From Treponema sp. (GTDB lineage: Bacteria > Spirochaetota > Spirochaetia > Treponematales > Treponemataceae): 64,000 nucleotides of DNA. Position 1 is the stretch's first letter; each line of letters starts with the position of its first letter. Positions 17,786-24,480 of the stretch are shown one piece after another. The DNA lies in NCBI GenBank assembly GCA_024402535.1, contig JAKSTN010000006.1, forward strand, positions 19,227 through 83,226, given 5' to 3'. The notes beneath the pieces are model-generated. The model did not search any database, was not told where the DNA came from, and was given only the letters and a program-made list of their open reading frames with translations. A program made the translations under genes and the position numbers.

Positions 17786-17842
17786 AAAGTTAGTTCAGCA
17801 AAGTTTTTAATGCAATTGGAAAAAAGTGTCTTTAAATCAAAT

Positions 17843-17871
17843 GAAGCGGATCTGATTTAGAGATCCGCTTC
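17843..17871. terminator. Bidirectional hairpin between convergent genes
   Basis: A perfect 11-bp stem, GAAGCGGATCT / AGATCCGCTTC, with a 7-base loop. It lies downstream of both the 17210-17785 gene (+) and the tiny 17876-17944 gene (-). Confidence 0.7.
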
Positions 17872-17875
17872 ACTA

Positions 17876-17944
17876 TTACTGTATCTTGAACAGAATGATT
17901 TCTGTAACCAGGTACAGCATAAAAACGATAGTCTTTATGTTCAT
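17876..17944 (-). CDS. Tiny hydrophobic peptide, possible type I toxin or leader
   Basis: MNIKTIVFMLYLVTEIILFK plus two residues (22 in all) is encoded on the minus strand. It is preceded by an excellent ribosome site (AAGGAGG, 5 bases before ATG) and followed five bases later by an 11-bp-stem hairpin. Nearly the whole peptide is one membrane-spanning segment. Small single-TM peptides with strong ribosome sites and an immediate terminator are typical of type I toxins. No antisense RNA has been located with confidence, so the toxin call is inference. Confidence 0.5.
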   Translation of the reverse strand: MNIKTIVFMLYLVTEIILFKIQ

Positions 17945-18113
17945 CTTTTCCTCCTTAGTTCCTTGATAATGAAGAGCTGGATAAAAGAAGGAATTGGTTA
18001 TGGCTAAATTCTATTTTGGAGTTCAAACTAATTCAAGTGGTTTTCAGAAATTGTAACAGTGAATACAATAGAAATTTAGTCGGTACGTTTTTTACTTTGT
18101 ATAATTTAATACA

Positions 18114-18149
18114 GGTACAATGATTTTTCAATTTTTGAGGGTTATTATA
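18114..18149 (+). repeat. Start-codon repeat, copy 2 (MIFQFLRVI)
   Basis: Matches copies at 16784-16818 and 18385-18419 around an ATG (18120). The frame ends after 27 residues at 18203, so the copy appears detached from a real gene. Confidence 0.7.
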
Positions 18150-18259
18150 CTTAAAAAATACGTGAAGGAAGAAAGAGAAAAACACGATCGACTAAAAAAC
18201 TAGTTGAAAAAATTTAATTGCTATTTCGCTAAAGAAACATTTAATTCAGTAAAGTGAAT

Positions 18260-18371
18260 TGAAACTCAGTTACTGAAATAAAATCGAGTTAAGGTTTTTC
18301 CAGAGAAAACCGATAAATAAGTAATTATAATTTCAAGCTTCAAGGGCGCCGGGTTCGTTGAACAGGCGCCC
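18260..18371 (-). repeat. Hairpin-plus-box element, copy 1
   Basis: The hairpin is GGGCGCC / GGCGCCC (18344-18350, 18365-18371) with an inner GTTC-GTT-GAAC stem, followed on the + strand by eight T residues. On the minus strand, about 29 bases after the hairpin, comes TTATTTATCGG, then TCTGGAAAAACC. Both parts and their spacing recur at 23985-24065 and 36420-36500. It can act as a + strand terminator, but the conserved box beyond it is not explained by that. Confidence 0.75.
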
Positions 18372-18384
18372 TTTTTTTTGTTTT

Positions 18385-18419
18385 GGGTATAATGAGCTTC
18401 CAATTTTTGAGGGCCATTA
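18385..18419 (+). repeat. Start-codon repeat, copy 3 (MSFQFLRAI)
   Basis: Third copy, covering the ATG (18392) of the real gene 18392-18877. The word GGGTATAATGAG upstream could also serve as an extended -10 box. Confidence 0.7.
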
Positions 18420-18877
18420 ACCAGAATTTTAAAGATGCTGGATATAATACAGCAAGAGATTTTGTTGAAGATGTTTCTAAAGATTATGATGCAATATATC
18501 AGGGAGAAGGAACTACTTTGGTTATTGTAAAAACTAAAAACGGTTTACTTGCTGAATATATCTCATTAAAGCCTGCAGAAGATAATGACTTTTATACTGT
18601 TGAAACAGGATTGAAATTAAGAAGTGATTATTTTAAAAACAAAGAGCCGTTATGGATAAATCCAAATGGCTCAATGGCATCAATGTCAGGAACGGCGCAG
18701 TCATTCCAGACTAATATCCCCCGCGCTAACTTAGGTAACATTGATGCTATTAATGTAAACGGAGAAATAAGTAATGTCAATAATCCATCTATTCTTTCCC
18801 AGGAAGAATATGATCCTAGGAAAAATATTCTAAAGGTAAGATGCGGATGGAATAAAAACAAGAACCAAATGGAATGA
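18392..18877 (+). CDS. Putative BECR-fold (Barnase/EndoU/ColicinE5-D/RelE-like) nuclease domain protein
   Basis: The 161-residue product starts MSFQFLRAINQNFKDAGYNT. The segment at about 50-85 (TLVIVKTKNGLLAEYISLKP) and about 85-105 (FYTVETGLKLRSDYFKNKEP) has the beta-strand plus YFKNK-x-x-LW pattern seen at the end of phage and polymorphic-toxin BECR nuclease domains. It stands alone, without a delivery domain or an evident immunity gene, so it may be a cassette-borne toxin or a toxin tip cut from a larger protein. Its start lies inside a repeat shared with two non-coding positions. The family call is by pattern only. Confidence 0.45.
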   Translation: MSFQFLRAINQNFKDAGYNTARDFVEDVSKDYDAIYQGEGTTLVIVKTKNGLLAEYISLKPAEDNDFYTVETGLKLRSDYFKNKEPLWINPNGSMASMSGTAQSFQTNIPRANLGNIDAINVNGEISNVNNPSILSQEEYDPRKNILKVRCGWNKNKNQME

Positions 18878-18934
18878 CGTTATTAATGGAATTCCGTGCT
18901 GGAAAATATGAATTGAAACTGCAGACAGCCTACA

Positions 18935-19024
18935 GAAAAAAATAAGCACTCCGAAGAGTGCTCATGTGTGACTAGGCAAACGTCCGAAACGTAACGAGCC
19001 CCAAGCTCGCGGCGCTATCCACGG
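18935..19024 (-). ncRNA. Candidate structured minus-strand RNA with terminator
   Basis: On the minus strand a CGAGC/GCTCG hairpin and other short pairings precede AGCACTC-TTCG-GAGTGCT followed by TATTTTTTT, a textbook intrinsic terminator with a UUCG loop. No open frame accounts for it. The arrangement is like that at 16641-16712. A type I antitoxin or other small regulatory RNA is possible. Confidence 0.45.
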
Positions 19025-19078
19025 TTTATGATTAGTTCTTAAGTAAATAAAAGTCAAATCAATTATGACTATAAAGAC

Positions 19079-19324
19079 ATGGAAGTGAAATGCAACGGCA
19101 GCGCCACCCTGCCACTTAAGGAATTAACAGAGTTTCAAGGCGGACTGAAAAACAGGACCAGAACCGACGTCGACAAAATAATCACATCTATTCATAAATT
19201 CGGATTTGTTACGCCGTTCTTTGTTTGGAACTATGACGGAATAAACCACGTCCTGGACGGACACGACCGCTTAATGGCCTTAAAAATAATGCGCCAGCAG
19301 GTTCTCCTCATAAGTAAAAAATAA
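19079..19324 (+). pseudogene. ParB/Sulfiredoxin-like N-terminal domain fragment
   Basis: The 81 residues show the ParB-like nuclease start: LPLKELTEFQG, then IHKFGFVTPFFVW and VLDGHDRLMALKIM, where DGHDR is the hallmark G-x-x-R box. Family members with this opening are usually several hundred residues, often fused to or next to DNA methyltransferases in phages. Here the frame ends just after the motif in low-complexity codons (LLISKK), so this is a truncated remnant. No clear ribosome site precedes the ATG. Confidence 0.6.
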
Positions 19325-19513
19325 AAATAAACCTATACATTTTCACTTTTACGGCAATTAAGCGAGCCCGTTCATAAAGATTTTTAATGTTCTTCATGGT
19401 CTCTTTGTGCTCTTGTGATTACCGAATTTTCTTCTTTTGGTACTCCTTTGTCCTTTCGGAATATTTAAGTTTCGTTGATGTTACGTTAGTAGAACCTGTC
19501 TTGAAGTCAATAG

Positions 19514-19741
19514 TTAATATGGATTTTTTTTCAATTCTTCTACAGTAAGGTTGTTATCTTTAAGAAAATTAAAATATTCTGTCTCAGTTCCGTCTATGAG
19601 AATTGAAAGTTCTTCTTTCTCTAAATCTGAAATATTAGACAAGTTTTGATAAAGATAAAAATACCTACCCATTAAGTCATTTTGTAATACCCATTGAATA
19701 TTAAAAAAACTTAATACCAAATTCTGCCCTTTAACAAACAT
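19514..19741 (-). CDS. Small hypothetical protein or fragment
   Basis: The 75-residue product (MFVKGQNLVLSFFNIQWVLQ...) has no recognised domain; its second half is acidic and helical. The ribosome site is weak (aagaga). It lies among gene fragments, and the flanks 19325-19513 and 19742-19935 show no gene with good signals. Confidence 0.35.
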   Translation of the reverse strand: MFVKGQNLVLSFFNIQWVLQNDLMGRYFYLYQNLSNISDLEKEELSILIDGTETEYFNFLKDNNLTVEELKKNPY

Positions 19742-19935
19742 GTTATTCTCTTAGTTTTGATATAGAATACACCAAAGTAAACTTGTTAGTAAGTTGACTT
19801 AAAGGATAATCAAAAAAACTTTTCATAATCTTCCAAACTAATTCTTGCGGAACTTCCAATGAACTTTTTCATTCCTTTTTGTATAATGGCTTCGGGAAAC
19901 TCTTAGGTCAAAGATGTCGTTAAAAGAATGGGTAA

Positions 19936-20040
19936 AAATATTTTCCTTTTGCAGCACTGAAAGGCTACGAAGAAAGTCTTGATGAGGGGCGGCAGCTGGT
20001 GGAAGAAGATTCTAGTGATGCAGATAGATTATGTTATTAA
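19936..20040 (+). pseudogene. C-terminal fragment of a lost gene
   Basis: One frame, open only from 19936, reads KYFPFAALKGYEESLDEGRQ and then ends at 20040 inside the start of the next gene. It looks like the last 35 codons of a larger protein; type I restriction loci often have a YgjP-like peptidase gene overlapping their end, as here, but the fragment is too short to name. Confidence 0.35.
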
Positions 20041-20575
20041 GAAAAGCCATCGTCGCTCCATAAGTTTGCATGTAGATTCGGATGGAAAAGTTATTGTAAA
20101 AGCTCCTGTAGGAATGCCTGCGTATGTGGCAGAAGAGTTTATTCGTGAAAAACGGAATTGGATTCTAAATCAACTTACAAAAATTGAAAATCAAACCAGA
20201 CTTGCCGAACAGCTTGGATGTTTATCTGCTCAGGATATAAAGAATTTGAAGATAAGAGCAAAGGGTTTGATTCCTGAAAGGGTAAAGTATTATGCCAATC
20301 TATCAGGGATTACTTACAATAAGATTTTTATTAGACTGCAAAAATCCAGATGGGGAAGCTGTTCTGCCGATGGAAATCTAAACTTTAATTGCCTTTTGGC
20401 GCTAATGCCGCTTGAAATTCTGGATAGCGTTATAGTCCATGAGCTGTGTCATAGGAGACATATGGATCATTCTAAGGCTTTTTATAACGAAGTCCTTACA
20501 ATTTATCCTGATTATAAACGGTGCAATAAATGGCTCAAGGAAAATGGTCCTGCCTACTTTCGTCGCATAAAATAA
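20018..20575 (+). CDS. YgjP-like (DUF45/WLM) zinc metallopeptidase
   Basis: The 185-residue product has the family layout: an N-terminal beta section (SHRRSISLHVDSDGKVIVKA), an RWGSCS motif at about 110, and the zinc site HELCH at 141-145 with a third ligand at His151 (HMDHSKAF). Members are soluble metallopeptidases often found as accessory genes of type I restriction-modification loci. The ATG at 20018 is preferred; earlier in-frame starts have no ribosome site. The TAA is followed two bases later by the metallophosphoesterase gene. Substrate unknown. Confidence 0.85.
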   Translation: MQIDYVIKKSHRRSISLHVDSDGKVIVKAPVGMPAYVAEEFIREKRNWILNQLTKIENQTRLAEQLGCLSAQDIKNLKIRAKGLIPERVKYYANLSGITYNKIFIRLQKSRWGSCSADGNLNFNCLLALMPLEILDSVIVHELCHRRHMDHSKAFYNEVLTIYPDYKRCNKWLKENGPAYFRRIK

Positions 20576-20591
20576 GATGGAGAATAAACGC

Positions 20592-21230
20592 ATGAAGCTA
20601 TATATTTCAGATTTACATTTTTTTGGAGAACAGTTGATTTCAAATCTTGACCACCGTGATTTTCCAGATATCCGAACTATGAATCAACATATGATTGAAC
20701 AATGGAATGCCACTGTAAAAGGTGGTGATCAGGTGATTGTTCTTGGAGATCTTTTCCATACTAAAGATGTAGATTCTGTAAACTGGGTTTTAAACAGACT
20801 TTCCGGAAAAATTTGTCTGATAGAAGGAAATCATGATTGTATATGGCTGAAAAAAGAAGGGATTAATTTAAATCGCTTTGAATGGATTAAGCCTTATGCA
20901 GAATTTGATGATCATGGATATACGGTTATCGCCAGTCATTATCCAATCTTCTGCTATAATCATCAGCATGTACGTAAGCCGGATGGTTCACACAGAACTT
21001 ATATGCTGTACGGTCATGTTCATAACAGTCCTGACGAATTACTTGTAAATCAGTTTCAAAATATTACCCGACAGACAGTGGTAACGAATGCTCAGGGATT
21101 TACGGATAATATTCCTTGCCATATGATAAATTGCTTCTGTATGTTCAGTGATTATAAACCGTTGAATCTTGAAGAGTGGATTAAGCTGGATGAAGAGCGG
21201 CGAAAATCTGGTGAGATTAACGGGAATTAA
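20592..21230 (+). CDS. Metallophosphoesterase
   Basis: The 212-residue product has all five calcineurin-like signature motifs in order: DLHF (residues 6-9), GDLF, GNHD, a middle His in SHYP and GHVH. These bind two metal ions. The ATG at 20592 is chosen because GGAG lies 10 bases upstream (20579-20582); the ATG at 20577 would start before it. It is in a short operon with the YgjP-like peptidase. Similar small phosphoesterases are common in phages and mobile elements. The substrate (nucleotide, RNA or protein phosphate) cannot be told. Confidence 0.85.
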   Translation: MKLYISDLHFFGEQLISNLDHRDFPDIRTMNQHMIEQWNATVKGGDQVIVLGDLFHTKDVDSVNWVLNRLSGKICLIEGNHDCIWLKKEGINLNRFEWIKPYAEFDDHGYTVIASHYPIFCYNHQHVRKPDGSHRTYMLYGHVHNSPDELLVNQFQNITRQTVVTNAQGFTDNIPCHMINCFCMFSDYKPLNLEEWIKLDEERRKSGEINGN

Positions 21231-21280
21231 AAAAATAGACATTCATAAGTATAACGATCCGTAATCTCGCAGTGCTTTTC

Positions 21281-21529
21281 TTATTTTATTAAATTGTCAA
21301 ATATATAGCGGCTGACTGTTTTCCCTGCAGCTTCTGCAAGTTCTTTTAACTTTTCAACTTCAGTTGGTGTTCCTGAAATTGAGATCGTTTTACGTCTAGC
21401 TTCTTCATCTTTTTTAGGACGGCCGCCACCATGATACCCGTAACCGGAATATTTTTTTTCTTCCCCTTCTTCCAGGATCTTTTTCATTTCTGGTGATATA
21501 TAAGCTTTGGGTTCAACGTATTTTTCCAT
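21281..21529 (-). CDS. Ribbon-helix-helix DNA-binding protein
   Basis: The 82-residue product has a basic, Gly-rich middle (GYGYHGGGRPKKDEEARR) followed by an Arc-type RHH at about 48-82 (KTISISGTPTEVEKLKELAE, then KTVSRYIFDNLI). The start at 21529 is set by GGAGTC 8 bases upstream. It resembles antitoxins or autoregulators, but no toxin gene lies next to it. A DnaA-box-bearing repeat (21561-21592) overlaps its upstream region. Confidence 0.7.
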   Translation of the reverse strand: MEKYVEPKAYISPEMKKILEEGEEKKYSGYGYHGGGRPKKDEEARRKTISISGTPTEVEKLKELAEAAGKTVSRYIFDNLIK

Positions 21530-21560
21530 GAAATGACTCCTAATAAATGTTTGTATAGAA

Positions 21561-21592
21561 ATTGTAACAGATTTTAAAGAGTTATCCACAAA
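21561..21592. repeat. 32-bp repeat with a perfect DnaA box, copy 1
   Basis: ATTGTAACAG-(T/A)TTTTAAAGAG-TTATCCACAAA occurs here and at 23923-23954 with one mismatch. TTATCCACA (21582-21590) is the consensus DnaA box. The repeat lies in the upstream region of the RHH gene. Confidence 0.8.
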
Positions 21593-21652
21593 TTTTATAA
21601 ATATGGTTGTTTTGGAAAAAAAGATTAGGCTTTGATGTCGTGCCGGGTTAGT

Positions 21653-22516
21653 TTATTTTCGGAAAAGTATTTTACTTAGGATGCCTATCTTTAGTCCTGT
21701 CTTTAGAACCTCCTTACTATTCTTCTTGAATGAGTCGTCTGGATTTGGTTCATCAAATAGAAGTAATTTGGTATGTATGAATTTCATATCTTTTTCGTGA
21801 ACCTTCATCCAAACAAAGATCATTACAGGTACTACAAAAGCCAAGAGTATAATGTTTAATACTACGGCAACAGCTATCAGATAAAATGGTATCCATAATA
21901 TAGGAGAAGATTCTGGAGGACCACTAAACGCTTCTTGAAAACCTCGTGGATCGGTTATTAAAAGATAAAGAAATAAAGATATGTATGAAAAGAGAGACAA
22001 ACATAATAATTGGGCCCAAATACTGCTAGAGTAACTAAAAACAGTAAAAGCTTTATCTTTATTTAATTCTATAGCTATAAATGCTGATATGATTGAATTC
22101 CTTACTTTTTTACAGTCTTCTTCATATTGTTTAATATCTTCATAACTCATGTTTTTTATATGTGTAGTTATGAAGTTCAACTGTTCAAGTTTCTCATATG
22201 TAATAATTTCTGCATTTAAATACTCATTACATTTCTTAAGTCTTTCTCTGTAATTCGGATCTTTAATGCCTGGATTATTCTTTGCCGTGATTTCTATGTT
22301 ATTCTTTATAGCCATTAATGTTGTTTGAAGAGATTTTACTTGTTCTATAAAGTCAATATTGTCTCTATTCTTTCTAAAATATGGGAAATATTTAATACTT
22401 CCATGACAAGCAATTGCATCTTCGCCCCATTCATCAAACCACTGCTGAGAAGGATTCATATTAATGAATACTTCGTGGAACCGAGAATAATCAACTATTT
22501 TCCTTTGCTTCGCCAT
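21653..22516 (-). CDS. Two-transmembrane protein coupled to the JAB gene
   Basis: The 287-residue product has a soluble N-terminal part (about 1-165, with coiled-coil character around 60-115), then two hydrophobic segments (about 166-188, LLCLSLFSYISLFLYLLI; and about 205-238, YLIAVAVVLNIILLAFVVPV), and a short cytoplasmic tail. Its start overlaps the end of the upstream JAB-domain gene by 22 bases, so they are coupled. A sensor or processing enzyme plus a membrane effector is a common layout in defence systems; here that is inference. Confidence 0.7.
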   Translation of the reverse strand: MAKQRKIVDYSRFHEVFINMNPSQQWFDEWGEDAIACHGSIKYFPYFRKNRDNIDFIEQVKSLQTTLMAIKNNIEITAKNNPGIKDPNYRERLKKCNEYLNAEIITYEKLEQLNFITTHIKNMSYEDIKQYEEDCKKVRNSIISAFIAIELNKDKAFTVFSYSSSIWAQLLCLSLFSYISLFLYLLITDPRGFQEAFSGPPESSPILWIPFYLIAVAVVLNIILLAFVVPVMIFVWMKVHEKDMKFIHTKLLLFDEPNPDDSFKKNSKEVLKTGLKIGILSKILFRK

Positions 22517-22917
22517 AAGCCCCCCAGTTTTGCATAGTGTTCATTCTGTGCATAAGAGAATATGAAATCATAATCCTTAAGAATAATGATATGGTCCATT
22601 AACTTTACTTTATGTCGTTTGCATACTTTAGAAGCTGATATAGTAAGGTCATTATCATTTTCGCTTGGGAATCCAAGGTTCTTTGGATGGTTATGTACAA
22701 GAATAACACCATTTGGTTTATAGTCTAAAAGATGCCAGTCGAATTTATACATCTTGAGTTCACAGGCATTTTCTTTACCTTTAGCAAGTGTGATAAAATG
22801 TTCCGGCTCTCCATTTGAATTTAAATCTACAACCATAATATGTTCTACATCTAATGGCTGCAGTTTCCGTTGTAATTTCTTTACGATTCTGTCGTAAGTT
22901 TCTTGATTAATTTTCAT
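22495..22917 (-). CDS. RadC/JAB-domain (JAMM) protein
   Basis: The 140-residue product is a stand-alone JAB domain. The zinc motif reads H75-N-H77-P with S85 and D88 downstream, fitting HxH(P)...SxxD, and the preceding strand is PNGVILV. This is closer to the RadC-like group of mobile elements than to deubiquitinating JAMM enzymes. It lacks the N-terminal helix-hairpin-helix of RadC. The gene is first in a two-gene operon with a two-TM protein, overlapping by 22 bases. Confidence 0.75.
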   Translation of the reverse strand: MKINQETYDRIVKKLQRKLQPLDVEHIMVVDLNSNGEPEHFITLAKGKENACELKMYKFDWHLLDYKPNGVILVHNHPKNLGFPSENDNDLTISASKVCKRHKVKLMDHIIILKDYDFIFSYAQNEHYAKLGGLWRSKGK

Positions 22918-23056
22918 TAGACCTAAATAAATTATACTGGTTTTTATTATATAATGACAAAAAAATTAAAAAAATTAAAATATCCCGCTTTGTATTAATT
23001 ATTTCTACAGAAATTTATAGTACACTAATAAGTGAGAAAATTAAGGAGTTCCCCAA

Positions 23057-23194
23057 ATGAGCGTCTGGATTATCGGCTGTATCGTTGTGGCGATTCTAGT
23101 ACAAGTAATTGTTAGAAGGATTTGGTTTAAAAGATTTCAAAATCTAGCAAATGATTTGAAAGCCAAGTTTCAAAAAGATTTAGATGAGATTTGA
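23057..23194 (+). CDS. Small membrane protein (45 residues)
   Basis: MSVWIIGCIVVAILVQVIVR followed by a basic-acidic helix. AAGGAG precedes the ATG by 8 bases. One N-terminal transmembrane segment (residues 3-20) and a charged cytoplasmic tail. No family recognised. It is probably real given its ribosome site and typical topology. Confidence 0.6.
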   Translation: MSVWIIGCIVVAILVQVIVRRIWFKRFQNLANDLKAKFQKDLDEI

Positions 23195-23269
23195 AAAGAT
23201 ATTTAGTGTATTAAGCAAAACACTTTAGATCCCATTTATTAAATAATAGTACCGTAAAGGAGGATGAAA

Positions 23270-23482
23270 ATGCCAGAATTAAGGGACCTTGATCTTTATT
23301 GGAATGATAACGATATTGTTTTTGGTTTTGACAAAGACCGTAATGAGTATGTCTTAGATATTCATGGCGAAATTAAACCTGTAGAAAAAGGAAGTATTGA
23401 TCCTATGTGGGGCGGTTGTCCTCTTCATGAAGCTGAAAGAATTCGTCAGGATTTGATCGAAGAAGATATGAAGTCAAAATAA
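23270..23482 (+). CDS. Small hypothetical protein
   Basis: The 70-residue acidic product begins MPELRDLDLYWNDNDIVFGF. The ATG at 23270 is used because AAAGGAGG ends six bases before it; the ATG at 23264 touches the ribosome site. The alternating hydrophobic pattern suggests a small beta-sheet protein with a helical tail. It may form a unit with the 45-residue membrane protein 75 bases upstream. Confidence 0.65.
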   Translation: MPELRDLDLYWNDNDIVFGFDKDRNEYVLDIHGEIKPVEKGSIDPMWGGCPLHEAERIRQDLIEEDMKSK

Positions 23483-23527
23483 AATACATTTCTTTGAGTT
23501 AAATCTGATTCAATCAGTTTGTATGGG

Positions 23528-23649
23528 AAATGTAAAACTGAGGAAAACGTCACATTGTTCGACCGAGACGCTTTTACTAAGAACGGAGCCCTTGTATCTA
23601 TAACCTCATTAATCATAATTGTAATAAAAAAAACAGTTCTGGAAAATAA
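23528..23649. repeat. 122-bp long repeat, copy 2
   Basis: Almost identical to 16913-17034. Here the conserved frame runs on to a stop after LENN (23652). No ribosome site or good start codon precedes it, apart from a TTG at 23519. Confidence 0.9.
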
Positions 23650-23922
23650 CTAGAGCCACAAAAAAAATCTAGCCAGAGAAGCAAACTCTGGATCAAAGAA
23701 TGCTTTATAATCAGAATAAGATAGAAGCTGGCACGTATAATGTTGCTTTAAGAATTACACCCTATACTTTACGTCATAAACGATACCAGTGTGGGTAAAG
23801 TGTAACATAGCAGTTACAAAAATACACCTAAGTTCCTAATAAAGCGATTAAAGTATTTGTTTTTTTTGAAAAATACAAGGTGGGAGGCGCACTCTTCTCT
23901 ATCGATAAATCAGCAAGGGAAA

Positions 23923-23954
23923 ATTGTAACAGTTTTTAAAGAGTTATCCACAAA
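23923..23954. repeat. 32-bp repeat with a perfect DnaA box, copy 2
   Basis: Same sequence as 21561-21592 with one change; DnaA box TTATCCACA at 23944-23952. It lies 30 bases upstream of the second hairpin-plus-box element. Confidence 0.8.
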
Positions 23955-23984
23955 ACATGTAATATTGATGTAGAAATAAAAAAA

Positions 23985-24065
23985 GCGCCAGTTCAACGAA
24001 CGTGACGCCTTTTAAACATATGAGAGTTACTTTATATTTCGGTTGCATTTGGAAATTCTTTATAC
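23985..24065 (+). repeat. Hairpin-plus-box element, copy 2
   Basis: GCGCCA-GTTC-AAC-GAAC-GTGACGCC, then TTTATATTTCGG about 29 bases on, then TTTGGAAATTCTTTATA. The outer stem has two mismatches relative to copy 3. Seven A residues precede and four T residues follow the hairpin, so it may terminate transcription in both directions. Confidence 0.75.
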
Positions 24066-24202
24066 TGTAAAAACTGTTAATATTTTCTTTGAAGAAAATG
24101 TCTGTAATCAAAATTTGGGCGATATGATTTTCATTTAGTATAACTTGATGCAGGACAATAAAATGCTGTCGGTTATAAGATTAATAAGTACGGAAATTTT
24201 TT

Positions 24203-24424
24203 ATGCTAGAAGAAAAAAAGAAAGAAGTTCGTAAATTATACATTCAGTGTATTAAGTTTTTGCCGTTGGCTTGGGTTTATAGTTTCGATGTAGAAAGTGA
24301 AATGCTTTTAGATGAAAAGATTGAGTTTTTCACTCGATTATTGAATGGTGGGAAGTTAAAAGAATCAGATATTAACCTTTTTGAAAGTATGATAAAAACA
24401 CAATTTATGGATAAAACTTATTGA
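24203..24424 (+). CDS. Small hypothetical protein
   Basis: The 73-residue helical, charged product (MLEEKKKEVRKLYIQCIKFL...) matches no known family. The ribosome site is poor (acgga). It follows hairpin-plus-box copy 2 by about 140 bases, and the next gene starts 56 bases after it, so the two may be cotranscribed. Confidence 0.5.
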   Translation: MLEEKKKEVRKLYIQCIKFLPLAWVYSFDVESEMLLDEKIEFFTRLLNGGKLKESDINLFESMIKTQFMDKTY

Positions 24425-24480
24425 ATCCTAGAAATCTTGACGGAGTATTATTTATCCTAGCAGAATGGAGATAGTAAACT

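Larger units (their letters stand above)
17972..18391. other. Non-coding stretch with repeat copies
   Basis: No convincing gene. It contains GAAATTGTAACAG (18048-18059, shared with 21560 and 23922), start-codon repeat copy 2 (18114-18149) with a 27-residue frame beginning MIFQFLRVIILKKY, and the first copy of the hairpin-plus-box element (18260-18371, minus orientation). Confidence 0.6.
23483..24202. other. Long non-coding stretch made of repeat copies
   Basis: Contains the second 122-bp repeat (23528-23649), a CCAGAG/CTCTGG hairpin (about 23683-23701), a short frame without signals (ATG 23700, 32 codons, ending TPYTLRHKRYQCG), the second DnaA-box repeat (23923-23954) and the second hairpin-plus-box element (23985-24065). 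No gene with good signals is seen. Confidence 0.6.

Noticed and set aside
19311..19400. 29-codon minus-strand frame starting MKNIKNLYERARLIAVKV
   Set aside because: The ribosome site is weak and the flanks are gene debris; not strong enough to call.
23700..23798. 32-codon frame ending TPYTLRHKRYQCG, reminiscent of a tyrosine recombinase LRH box
   Set aside because: Too short, no catalytic Tyr or other box, no ribosome site.
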